This document shows positions 44,958 to 53,772 of a stretch of DNA of 64,000 bases, piece by piece. The notes under the pieces are model-generated. The model was not told the origin of the DNA and searched no databases. It worked only from the letters and a program-made list of their open reading frames with translations. Made by a program: the position numbers and the translations under genes. How positions within the stretch are numbered: position 1 is the stretch's first letter; every line of letters begins with the position of its first letter. Source of the DNA: Bacteroidota bacterium (GTDB lineage Bacteria; Bacteroidota; Bacteroidia; Bacteroidales; TTA-H9); the NCBI GenBank assembly GCA_003250395.1, contig QKGM01000044.1, positions 1-64,000 of the forward strand, in the 5' to 3' direction.

Positions 44958-45196
44958 TTGTATTTTCATACTTTTTACAAAAACACCTCAATTTACTATA
45001 AAACTATTGGAAATGATCTCATGTTATTTTGGAAAGAAAGAAAGATAGAAATTAATACAGTAATTTAATATGAAGACATATTATCACTAATTAATTAAAG
45101 ACAAGTTCCTTCTGATAAAACACAAAACACTCAAAACCAATCTCAACTCGAAAAACTACCCATCCTTTCGATAGAAATTCATCCGATAGTTTTATC
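44958..45196. other. Leader DNA before the hydrogenase-like operon
   Basis: About 240 bp, very A/T-rich, without a gene or hairpin. It ends at the -7 box at 45197. Confidence 0.5.
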
Positions 45197-45204
45197 TACC
45201 TTTG
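45197..45204 (+). promoter_or_regulatory. Probable -7 box for the seven-gene Ehr-like operon
   Basis: TACCTTTG is an exact match, 27 bp before the first ATG. No TTG at the usual -33 distance. Confidence 0.5.
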
Positions 45205-45231
45205 CCGCGTTTTTAAAATCCGTTTATAACA

Positions 45232-47229
45232 ATGCCTGAATTATCTATTTGGTTACTAACCACGTGGCTAGTCACCATTATGGCAATAATTATCATTGGT
45301 CTGACAGCAGAGAGGTACAAATCACTGGTTGCTACAGCTACGCTGTTTATCAATGGAATAATCACCACAATCCCGTCAGTTCTCGCCCTGATAGGTCAGG
45401 ATAGTGAATCATCATTGTATGGTGGTCTTCTGATTGGAGTAATCGGTTTGCAAATCGACGGATTATCAGCCTGGTTTATTATAATCGTAAACTTCACGAC
45501 GATTATAGGTGCAATCTATGGCATTGGCTACATGAAAGCCTATGCCGGGGAAACCCGGAAATTATCTTTTCACTGGATACTTCTGGTGCTGTTCCATTTG
45601 TCGATGGTTTGGGTTTGTATTATTCAGAACAGTCTGGCCTTTCTTATCACTTGGGAGATTATGTCGCTGAGTTCTATGTTGCTGGTAATCTTTGAACACC
45701 ACAAGGCCGAAACCATTAAGGCTGGAATTAACTATCTGATTCAGATGCACATTGGGGTTACAATGATTACCATAGCATTTCTATGGGTATATCTGGATCA
45801 GCATTCTTTTGACTTCAACGCTATCGGTATTTTCTTTCATAACAAACCATCTATCTGGCTCTTTCTGCTTTTCTTCGCAGGATTCGGCATCAAGGCAGGA
45901 TTTATTCCCTTTCACACCTGGCTTCCCCATGCACACCCTGCCGCACCCTCGCATGTTTCCGGAGTTATGTCGAGTGTTATTGTCAAGATGGGAATCTACG
46001 GTATTCTTAGGATTATTACCCAAATTAGCCCAACAATGTTGCTCCTGAGTGGTGAGGTCATTATTACTATATCTGTTATGACAGCACTATATGGAATAAT
46101 CAATTCATCTATTCACCGTGACTTAAAAAAAATGCTGGCTTTCTGCACAATCGAGAATATTGGAATTATCGGTATTGGTATTGGCGTTGGTATGATTGGA
46201 CAGGCTATATCTAATCCCTGGATGTTACTGGCAGGCTATGGTGGTGCGCTCATTCATACGCTTAATCACTCCCTGTTTAAATCAATGCTTTTCTTTTGTG
46301 CTGGTAGTATTTACTCCATGACCCATACACTGAATATGGAACATCTTGGGGGGCTGATAAAAAAAATGCCAATCACTGCTGTAAGTTTCCTTGCCGGAGC
46401 TGTGGCAATTGGCGGACTACCTCCATTCAATGGATTTGTCTCAGAATTTATTATCTATACGGGACTTATCGAAGGAATTCAGGCTCAGCTTCCTGAAATC
46501 AGTACTCTCATGATGGTCGGGTTAGCTGGAATGGTTATGGCAGGTGCTCTGTCATTGATCACTTTCACTAAGACATTTGGAGTCGTCTTTCTGGGAAATG
46601 CCAGGCATAAATTACCACATGAACCAAAAGAAGTGCCTAAGCTCATGATTTTCCCGGCATTAATAATTATCAGCGTGATGCTGGTAATTGGCATCTTTCC
46701 TGTTTTTCTGTGGAAGCCTGTAATCGTTGCGGCCGGCACATTATCTCCCGGCGCTTTGCTTATCCCCGGTGATAGTTTTCCGGCCAGCCTTACCAGCATT
46801 ATGTTCGCTTCGGGAGGGTTTGTTGTGTTAACAATAATTTTCTACCTACTAAAGAGGATTTTAACAATCAATGTCATTAAAGAGGTTTCTCCAACATGGG
46901 GATGTGGTTACATTGCACCAGATCCCCGGTTGCAATATACCGGCAAATCTTACTCAAAAAGCCTCGCCAAACTCTTTAGTTTCATAGCAATTGAAAAAAA
47001 AGACTACCGGGAAATATCTCCAAATAACATTTTCCCAAGAAAACGGGTATTCTCTTCACGCTACCTTGAATTTTTCGAAACCCGCTTTATCGAAAATGGG
47101 ATCAATGCATTACTGAGATTTTTCAACTTATTCCTATTTATTCACAATGGCAGGGTACAATCTTATATCCTGTATGGAATTCTATTTATTGTAGTTGTAA
47201 TGATAAGTACGATGTTTAATCTGTTGTAA
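45232..47229 (+). CDS. Ehr-like complex, antiporter-like membrane subunit 1 (HyfB/NuoL-like)
   Basis: 665 aa, about 14-16 hydrophobic helices. It belongs to the Mrp-antiporter/NuoL-N-M family that pumps protons or sodium. Key charged residues are kept: the helix-5 glutamate in TWEIMSL, the lysine in GIKAGFIPFHTWLPHAHPAAPSHVSG, and later helices with HTLNHSLFKSMLF. The C-terminal cytoplasmic-side extension (PTWGCGY, then RLQYTGKSYSKSL) followed by a last helix is typical of HyfB/HycC. It is the first gene of the operon. The second gene, 2 bp later, is a paralog. Confidence 0.9.
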   Translation: MPELSIWLLTTWLVTIMAIIIIGLTAERYKSLVATATLFINGIITTIPSVLALIGQDSESSLYGGLLIGVIGLQIDGLSAWFIIIVNFTTIIGAIYGIGYMKAYAGETRKLSFHWILLVLFHLSMVWVCIIQNSLAFLITWEIMSLSSMLLVIFEHHKAETIKAGINYLIQMHIGVTMITIAFLWVYLDQHSFDFNAIGIFFHNKPSIWLFLLFFAGFGIKAGFIPFHTWLPHAHPAAPSHVSGVMSSVIVKMGIYGILRIITQISPTMLLLSGEVIITISVMTALYGIINSSIHRDLKKMLAFCTIENIGIIGIGIGVGMIGQAISNPWMLLAGYGGALIHTLNHSLFKSMLFFCAGSIYSMTHTLNMEHLGGLIKKMPITAVSFLAGAVAIGGLPPFNGFVSEFIIYTGLIEGIQAQLPEISTLMMVGLAGMVMAGALSLITFTKTFGVVFLGNARHKLPHEPKEVPKLMIFPALIIISVMLVIGIFPVFLWKPVIVAAGTLSPGALLIPGDSFPASLTSIMFASGGFVVLTIIFYLLKRILTINVIKEVSPTWGCGYIAPDPRLQYTGKSYSKSLAKLFSFIAIEKKDYREISPNNIFPRKRVFSSRYLEFFETRFIENGINALLRFFNLFLFIHNGRVQSYILYGILFIVVVMISTMFNLL

Positions 47230-47231
47230 CC

Positions 47232-49250
47232 ATGCTGATCGCCTTTATCATATTGCTGACTCCACTTTTCGCATCAATTGTGGTGGTTTCAGCCAAAGAA
47301 AGATTCAAAGGCTGGGGTGCAACTATTGGTATAACAGTTAGCGCGGCTGCCACTTCCTTTTTAGCCCTGAAGTCTCTGTTTGGTGAAACATTTCAGTATA
47401 TAATTGATGGTGGTTTTGTTTTCGGGGCCATCAGACTTGAAATTGATCCTCTCTCCGCCTGGTTCCTGCTTCTAATGAATTTCACCATGCTCACATCAGT
47501 CTTTTATGGGCGTGGTTACATGAAAGCATACGCTGGTCAGGACGTCAGGCTGAACCTTCATTGGATCAGCCTACTATTCAATCACGCCGCAATGAGTAGC
47601 ATCTACATTATACGCAACAGCCTTGCATTTCTTATGGTATGGGAGGTTCTTGCTCTTACTGCTTTTCTTCTCATTATCTACGAACACCATAAGATGGAGA
47701 CCCTTAAAGCAGGCATCAACTACCTCATCCAGTCTCACATAAGCATTGTTTTTCTTATGGCAGGCTTTATATGGGTGTCAGGCAATCAGCATAATTACGA
47801 TTTCAATGCAGTCACTATATATTGCAGCAACAACTCTTCTGCTGCCGGAGTCTTGCTCTTCATCCTGTTTTTAATTGGATTCGGACTCAAAGCAGGTTTT
47901 ATCCCTTTACATACATGGTTGCCCTATGCTCATCCAGCAGCACCTGCTCATATTTCAGGCATGATGTCGGGGGTGATCATAAAATTAGGTATATATGGGA
48001 TCATGCGTATGATACTGCTCGAAGGCTCCAACTGGCTTATAATAGGATCTATCATGCTCATTCTTGGCGTATTGTCAGGACTCTACGGCGTAATGCTTGC
48101 CATCGTCCAGCACAATCTGAAACGGCTGCTTGCCTACCATAGTATCGAAAACATAGGAATCATAGGAATTGGAATTGGAATCGGATCAATTGGCATGGCA
48201 AACGGCAATACACTGGTCGGGTTTGCTGGATTCGGCGGAGCTCTGCTTCACGTTTTAAACCATTCACTTTTCAAGTCATTGCTTTTCTATGGTTCAGGAA
48301 TTGTTTACCAGGCAATTCACACATTAAACATCGATAGCATGGGCGGGCTGATAAGAAAGTTACCACGGACAGCATTCCTGTTTCTAATTGCCGCCCTGGC
48401 TATAACCGGACTTCCCCCCTTCAATGGTTTTATCAGCGAGTTTCTAATTTACTCTGGTTTGTTTCAGTCCATACATTCTGGTGAATTCAGTTATCCATCT
48501 TTATATATTCTGTCAATTATCGGACTTGTATTGATTGGAGGCCTCGCTCTTCTCTGTTTTACAAAAGCCTTTGGGATTATCTTCCTTGGTGAGCCCCGCA
48601 GCCATTACCAGGAAGATTTTACAGATCCCCGCGATGGAAGACTCATTCCCATGTATTTAATTGTCTTGCTGATTGCCCTTATTGGACTGGTTCCTCAATT
48701 ATTTCTTACTGCTTTAATGAGACCTGTAATGCAATTTACAGGACCATTGACACCTACTGCAACCCTTCCATTACTTGCTGTAATGCAACAGGTAAGCCAG
48801 GCTGCCGTAGTTCTGATCTTATTGATCGCCCTCATCTGGTTCATCAGAAAATGGGTGAACAGCTATGCACCGGTAACCAAAGGGCCAACATGGGGATGCT
48901 CTTGTCAAACAGTCAGCCCTAAACTGCAATATACTGCTTCATCTTATGTAAGAGGTTATCGTAAATTAGTTGAGGCTATCTTACTGATTACCCGCCATCG
49001 TCCTCGTATAGATACTGTCGTTCCAGGAGCAGAACATTTCTCAACCCATTCATACGACAGGCTCGAGAACACAATCATCGACATTCCGATCCGCAAAGTG
49101 AAAGGATTTATTGGCAGGTTTAACTTCCTGCAGAACGGAAGTATTCAGTTCTATATACTTTACGGTATTATCTTCATTTTTGTCATATTAGCAATTCCCC
49201 TCATCCTTGAGGGTCTGGTGTTCGTATATGAATTGATCAAACAATTATAG
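47232..49250 (+). CDS. Ehr-like complex, antiporter-like membrane subunit 2 (HyfB/NuoL-like)
   Basis: 672 aa, paralog of the preceding protein along its whole length: VWEVLALTAFLLIIYEHHKMETLKAGINYLIQSH, GLKAGFIPLHTWLPYAHPAAPAHISG, HVLNHSLFKSLLF, PTWGCSCQTVSPKLQYTASSY. The helix-5 glutamate and the lysine in GLKAGF are conserved. In E. coli Hyf, the antiporter-like subunits are HyfB, HyfD and HyfF; here two HyfB-type copies plus HyfF are found. The C-terminal extension differs from copy 1. The separation of 2 bp before it indicates tight cotranscription. Confidence 0.9.
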   Translation: MLIAFIILLTPLFASIVVVSAKERFKGWGATIGITVSAAATSFLALKSLFGETFQYIIDGGFVFGAIRLEIDPLSAWFLLLMNFTMLTSVFYGRGYMKAYAGQDVRLNLHWISLLFNHAAMSSIYIIRNSLAFLMVWEVLALTAFLLIIYEHHKMETLKAGINYLIQSHISIVFLMAGFIWVSGNQHNYDFNAVTIYCSNNSSAAGVLLFILFLIGFGLKAGFIPLHTWLPYAHPAAPAHISGMMSGVIIKLGIYGIMRMILLEGSNWLIIGSIMLILGVLSGLYGVMLAIVQHNLKRLLAYHSIENIGIIGIGIGIGSIGMANGNTLVGFAGFGGALLHVLNHSLFKSLLFYGSGIVYQAIHTLNIDSMGGLIRKLPRTAFLFLIAALAITGLPPFNGFISEFLIYSGLFQSIHSGEFSYPSLYILSIIGLVLIGGLALLCFTKAFGIIFLGEPRSHYQEDFTDPRDGRLIPMYLIVLLIALIGLVPQLFLTALMRPVMQFTGPLTPTATLPLLAVMQQVSQAAVVLILLIALIWFIRKWVNSYAPVTKGPTWGCSCQTVSPKLQYTASSYVRGYRKLVEAILLITRHRPRIDTVVPGAEHFSTHSYDRLENTIIDIPIRKVKGFIGRFNFLQNGSIQFYILYGIIFIFVILAIPLILEGLVFVYELIKQL

Positions 49251-49259
49251 TCATCTTTT

Positions 49260-50168
49260 ATGTTGAGTCTGATACTAATAATCGCCGCCAGTTTTGTATT
49301 TCAAGGCATCATCATTCGTACCAAGAGCCTCGCTTCAGGTCGAAAGGGACCTGGAATTATGCAGCCGATGAAAGATATATGGAAACTACTGCGTAAAGGG
49401 AGTGTTTATAGTGAAACTACCAGTTTCATTTTTAAGCTGGCTCCTGTTATTTACTTCTCCTCAGTGGTAATGGCCATTCTGTTTATCCCGTTTGGTAACC
49501 AGAGAGGGGTCCTTTCATTCGATGGTGACTTTGTGTTTTTCGCTTATGTTCTGGCACTTGGAAAATTCTTCAGTATAATTGGAGCACTTGATACCGGAAG
49601 CAGTTTCGAAGGGATGGGGGCTGCGCGTGAAGCCCTATACTCGATGCTCATCGAACCTGCATTCTTCCTTGTTATGGGTTCTTTTGCTCTTCTCACAGGT
49701 TACACTTCTTTCGCTGGAATCTTTAGCGCTCTGCACTTCGGATCATATATCTCATACGCGATCGGTGTACTGGCCTCAGGTGTTATCCTGGCGTTGGCTC
49801 TCATTGAAAACAGCCGGATGCCGGTAGACGACCCTAAAACCCATCTCGAACTCACGATGGTGCATGAAGTAATGATTCTTGATAACAGTGGTTTCGATCT
49901 GGGACTTATCCTGCAGGCCGTTAACCTTAAATTTGCCATGTATGGAGCTCTGGTAGCCAACCTCTTTCTTACCAGGGAATACGAACTCTACTACTCGATT
50001 CCTATTTTTATCGGGGTACATGTCCTTATGGCCATTACTATCGGAATCCTTGAATCATTCTGGGCACGTTTCAGAATGAACCATAATCCTCAGTTCATTT
50101 TGATGATTACATCGGTATCGCTCTTTATCTTTCTGGGTGTATTACTGATGCTTGGTAAAATTGTTTAA
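49260..50168 (+). CDS. Ehr-like complex, NuoH/HyfC-like membrane anchor subunit
   Basis: 302 aa with ~8 hydrophobic helices. It has the NuoH-family features GPGIMQPMKDIWKLLRKGSV near residue 30 and SRMPVDDPKTHLELTMVHE with its acidic residues (~residues 180-200), plus LDTGSSFEGMGAAREALYSMLIEP (~residues 105-128). This subunit connects the electron-transfer arm with the antiporter-like subunits. It lies 9 bp after the second antiporter-like gene. Confidence 0.92.
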   Translation: MLSLILIIAASFVFQGIIIRTKSLASGRKGPGIMQPMKDIWKLLRKGSVYSETTSFIFKLAPVIYFSSVVMAILFIPFGNQRGVLSFDGDFVFFAYVLALGKFFSIIGALDTGSSFEGMGAAREALYSMLIEPAFFLVMGSFALLTGYTSFAGIFSALHFGSYISYAIGVLASGVILALALIENSRMPVDDPKTHLELTMVHEVMILDNSGFDLGLILQAVNLKFAMYGALVANLFLTREYELYYSIPIFIGVHVLMAITIGILESFWARFRMNHNPQFILMITSVSLFIFLGVLLMLGKIV

Positions 50169-50186
50169 CAAATCTCCCAGTACACT

Positions 50187-50816
50187 ATGTCAGATATTCT
50201 GCTAATCCTTTTTCTTATCACACTTATCTATATTGGTGTTGCTAACCGGTTGTTTACCTACATCTCGGTACTGGCTATCCAGGGGGTTTTACTCTTCGGA
50301 ATCGCGTTCATCGAGCTCATTGAGATCAACACCCTGAACCTCATTTTCGTACTACTCGAAACAATCGTTTTTAAAACAATCGCGATCCCATTCTTCATGC
50401 GTCGGGTAATCAAACGAAATAATATCAAGCGCGAAGCTGAGCCATTTATCTCGAACTTTATCTCAGTGGTAATCATCACGGCAATCATCCTTAGCTCTTT
50501 CCTGCTTTCCAATACACTACACGACAGACACCTTCAGAAAATGTTCTTCGTGGTCGCGATTTCTGCTTTGTTTACAGGCTTGTACATCATTGCCAGCCGA
50601 CGTAAAGTCATAACACATGTAATGGGGTATCTGATAATCGAAAACGGTGTTTTCATTCTCTCTCTTGCTGTGGGCAATGAGATGCCTATGCTGGTCAACA
50701 CTGGTATTCTGCTCGATATCTTCGTCAGCGTTTTACTGCTGGGAATCTTTATCAACAAAATAGGTGATGTAATTAAGGAACAGGATGTCGACTTCCTTAC
50801 TAACCTGAAAGATTAG
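50187..50816 (+). CDS. Ehr-like complex, HyfE/NuoK-like membrane subunit
   Basis: 209 aa with ~6-7 hydrophobic helices. The C-terminal part (GYLIIENGVFILSLAVGNEMPMLVNTGILLDIFVSVLLLGIFINKI) holds the NuoK-like conserved Glu and the following hydrophobic hairpin typical of HyfE. It links the NuoH-like anchor to the antiporter subunits. The spacing is 18 bp from the previous gene and 5 bp to the next. Confidence 0.88.
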   Translation: MSDILLILFLITLIYIGVANRLFTYISVLAIQGVLLFGIAFIELIEINTLNLIFVLLETIVFKTIAIPFFMRRVIKRNNIKREAEPFISNFISVVIITAIILSSFLLSNTLHDRHLQKMFFVVAISALFTGLYIIASRRKVITHVMGYLIIENGVFILSLAVGNEMPMLVNTGILLDIFVSVLLLGIFINKIGDVIKEQDVDFLTNLKD

Positions 50817-50821
50817 CTGTC

Positions 50822-52255
50822 ATGATAGGAATATACTTACTCTCGGCTCTGATCATTGCCACCCTTCTCTACCTGATCAAAAACATTGCCATAAAGCACA
50901 TACTCGTCTCGGTATTCGTGGTACTGCAATCAGCCTATGCTCTCTATGCATATACCCACATGAACATAACCGAACTGGAATATTTCACCCCCGATGCGCT
51001 CGGTGTTCTGTTTCTTTCAGTTGTTTCTTTAATTACGATCCCCGTCATTATCCACTCCAGAATATACTTCATTCACCACCCGTATCTGCCTCGTGAACAA
51101 GGGATGTATTATGCCGCCATGGTTATTCTAATTGCTTCGCTAAGTGCAGCATACATTGCCAATCACATTGCAGTTACCTGGGTCTTCGTTGAATTAACCA
51201 CCCTGAGTGCCTCAACCCTTATCTATCATCGCCGTAACATTCTTACGCTGGAGGGAACATGGAAATACATCTTTGTTTGCTCTATAAGTATCACACTCGT
51301 ATTCATAGGAATTCTATTCCTTAGTATCGCTATTCAGGAGGAAGGACTCAAAGACCTTAGTTATGCCTCCCTGTTACAGCAAGCCCCAAAGCTTAACGTA
51401 TTCTGGCTTAAACTGGCTTTCCTGTTCATCTTCACCGGGTTTACATCCAAAGTTGGACTGGTTCCAATGTATACAGCCGGAATTGACGCCAAAGACAAAT
51501 CGCCACATCCTGCCGGTGCATTGCTGAGCAGTGTACTGATGAATATGGGATTCATTGGTATTTTCAGATTCTACGAGATCATCAGCCATACCACCATCCA
51601 CACCTGGAGCAACAACATTATGCTCATCTCAGCTGGCGCATCGGTATTCGTTGCCACCGTTTACATGCTGAAAGTCAAAAATTTTAAACGCCTGATGGCA
51701 TATTCAAGCGTTGAACATATGGGACTGGTATTCCTCGGACTGGCTGCCGGAGGTATAGGGGCCTATGCTGCCATTTTGCACCTTGTACTTCATTCATTTG
51801 CCAAGTCTTCGCTGTTTCTACAGTTCGGGCAAATGAACCGAACCTATAACAGTAAGAACATCTATGATATGGGAGATTATTTCCGCCTTAACCCGACAGG
51901 TGCGATCCTCTTGTTGTTTTCATTCATCACGGTTACTGCCATGCCTCCATCAGGAATGTTTATCAGCGAATTTCTCATCTTCAAATCAATGTTTGAAGTG
52001 CACCTGATCTGGTTAATGATAGCAGTACTTATTCTCCTGACTTTCATAATCTGGTCATTCGGGAGAAATATCTTTAAAATATTGTTCATCAAACCTGTTT
52101 CATTCGATGAATCAAAATTTAAACGAATCCCCCCGGCTGAATCGCTGACACAGTATCTCCTTTTGGCCATTGTCCTCTGGTTTGGTTATTATCCGCCGGT
52201 TCAACTCATCGATCTGATCCAGACCGCCATCATCAATCTTCCGCAATTGCCATGA
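50822..52255 (+). CDS. Ehr-like complex, antiporter-like membrane subunit 3 (HyfF/NuoN-like)
   Basis: 477 aa with ~13-14 hydrophobic helices. The helix-5 glutamate (WVFVELTTLSAS) and the lysine in FTSKVGLVPMYTAGIDAKDKSPHPAGALLSS are present, as is FKRLMAYSSVEHMGLV. It belongs to the HyfF group by its shorter length, without the NuoL-type C-terminal extension. Together with the two HyfB-like subunits it gives three candidate ion channels. Its stop overlaps the start of the large subunit gene by 4 bp. Confidence 0.9.
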   Translation: MIGIYLLSALIIATLLYLIKNIAIKHILVSVFVVLQSAYALYAYTHMNITELEYFTPDALGVLFLSVVSLITIPVIIHSRIYFIHHPYLPREQGMYYAAMVILIASLSAAYIANHIAVTWVFVELTTLSASTLIYHRRNILTLEGTWKYIFVCSISITLVFIGILFLSIAIQEEGLKDLSYASLLQQAPKLNVFWLKLAFLFIFTGFTSKVGLVPMYTAGIDAKDKSPHPAGALLSSVLMNMGFIGIFRFYEIISHTTIHTWSNNIMLISAGASVFVATVYMLKVKNFKRLMAYSSVEHMGLVFLGLAAGGIGAYAAILHLVLHSFAKSSLFLQFGQMNRTYNSKNIYDMGDYFRLNPTGAILLLFSFITVTAMPPSGMFISEFLIFKSMFEVHLIWLMIAVLILLTFIIWSFGRNIFKILFIKPVSFDESKFKRIPPAESLTQYLLLAIVLWFGYYPPVQLIDLIQTAIINLPQLP

Positions 52256-53751
52256 TGAAATCAATTGAAATAAAAAACAACCAGCCTGTCGTTCTTGACG
52301 ACATCCCGGCACTAGCTTATCCCGATTTCCTTGAGTATAACCTGAAACTGGTAACTGATCCCGGATCTCACTGCGTGAACTACTTCGGCCAGCCAGTCAA
52401 TGGTCGCATCAGGCTGATTTGCTGCATAGCCAGCGATACCAATGGTACTATCCATGTGAATACCTCAATGGTAGACAAATCAGATAAACTCCCGTCACTT
52501 ACCCGGCATCATTTCTCCTTTCACATCTTTGAACGGGAAATCCATGAAAGCTTTGGGCTTGAATTCACCGACCATCCCTGGCTGAAACCTGTCCGCTACC
52601 CCTGGTATCGCACCGATCAGAGCCAGAAAATAGAAAACTACCCCTTTTATCACATCGAAAGTGAAGAACTGCACGAAGTTGGGGTTGGCCCTATTCATGC
52701 CGGTATAATAGAACCCGGTCATTTCAGGTTTATATGCAACGGGGAACAGATACTCCACCTCGAGATTCAACTTGGTTTCCAGCACCGGGGTATCGAGAAG
52801 TTGATGGTTGAAAGAAAAGACCTCCTCAGCCGAACCATTCTTGCCGAATCAATAGCAGGCGATACTGTGGTCGGACACACCTCGGCTTTCTCAAACCTTT
52901 GGGAAAGCCTGTGTGGATTCATCCCTTCACCCGATCTCATTCATGCCAGGACACTTGCCCTGGAGTGGGAACGTATTGCCATACATACCGGCGACCTAAG
53001 CGCAATTGCCACCGATATTGCCTACCAACTTGGCAGCAGTGTCTTTGGAAGGCTTCGGACACCAATCATAAACGCCTTCCAGATATGGGGAGGCAACAGG
53101 CTTGCCAAAGGGCTCATCCGACCATTTAGAAACAGATTCCCCTTCAGCCCGAATCTGAGAGATACTTTCAACAAAATACTGGATGCCTACTATCCAGACT
53201 ATACAGAGATGTTCGACCGGATGATCGACCTCCCATCAATACTTTCACGTCTGGAAAAAACCGGCGTAGTAACGAGAGAGCAGAGCCTGCAGACAGGTAC
53301 CGTCGGAATAGCCGCCCGTTCGGCCAATCTCGAACGGGATATCAGGAAAAGCCATCCCTGCCTCGGATACAACGACATCTCCCATTCTCCGCTTTTAATG
53401 CCCCAGGGCGACGTATATGCCCGGACCAGGATCCGGGACTCCGAAATCAGGCAATCGATAGGCTATGCTCGTACGCTGATGGAGAATATGCCCCGGCACT
53501 CTACCGGCAACCAGGCAATTATCCAGCCTGCTTCCAACTCCTTTATCGTTTCGCTGGTAGAAGGTTGGAGAGGTGAAATCTGCCATGCAGCGATTACTGA
53601 TAATGATGGGGAACTGATTCTTTACAAAATCAAAGATCCATCGATGCATAACTGGACCGCTCTGGCTCTCGCCGTGCGCAACAACGAGATATCAGACTTT
53701 CCCATCTGCAATAAAAGCTTTAACCTAAGCTATTGTGGATTCGACCTTTAA
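52252..53751 (+). CDS. Ehr-like complex, large subunit (NuoCD/HyfG-like) without Ni-Fe ligands
   Basis: 499 aa. Residues ~1-130 are a NuoC-like domain (HHFSFHIFEREIHESFGLEFTDHPWLKPVRYP), fused to a NuoD/hydrogenase large-subunit domain (~145-499). In group 4 [NiFe]-hydrogenases the ligands are RxCGxC near the start and DPCxxC at the end of this domain. Here they read A202-G-D-T205 (His209 kept) and S493-Y-C-G496, so all four positions have changed. The protein cannot hold a Ni-Fe site. The C-terminus ends directly at NLSYCGFDL. This pattern fits the energy-converting-hydrogenase-related (Ehr) group. Its reaction is unknown. Confidence 0.92.
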   Translation: MMKSIEIKNNQPVVLDDIPALAYPDFLEYNLKLVTDPGSHCVNYFGQPVNGRIRLICCIASDTNGTIHVNTSMVDKSDKLPSLTRHHFSFHIFEREIHESFGLEFTDHPWLKPVRYPWYRTDQSQKIENYPFYHIESEELHEVGVGPIHAGIIEPGHFRFICNGEQILHLEIQLGFQHRGIEKLMVERKDLLSRTILAESIAGDTVVGHTSAFSNLWESLCGFIPSPDLIHARTLALEWERIAIHTGDLSAIATDIAYQLGSSVFGRLRTPIINAFQIWGGNRLAKGLIRPFRNRFPFSPNLRDTFNKILDAYYPDYTEMFDRMIDLPSILSRLEKTGVVTREQSLQTGTVGIAARSANLERDIRKSHPCLGYNDISHSPLLMPQGDVYARTRIRDSEIRQSIGYARTLMENMPRHSTGNQAIIQPASNSFIVSLVEGWRGEICHAAITDNDGELILYKIKDPSMHNWTALALAVRNNEISDFPICNKSFNLSYCGFDL

Positions 53752-53772
53752 AAGAACTAAACCGGTATACCA

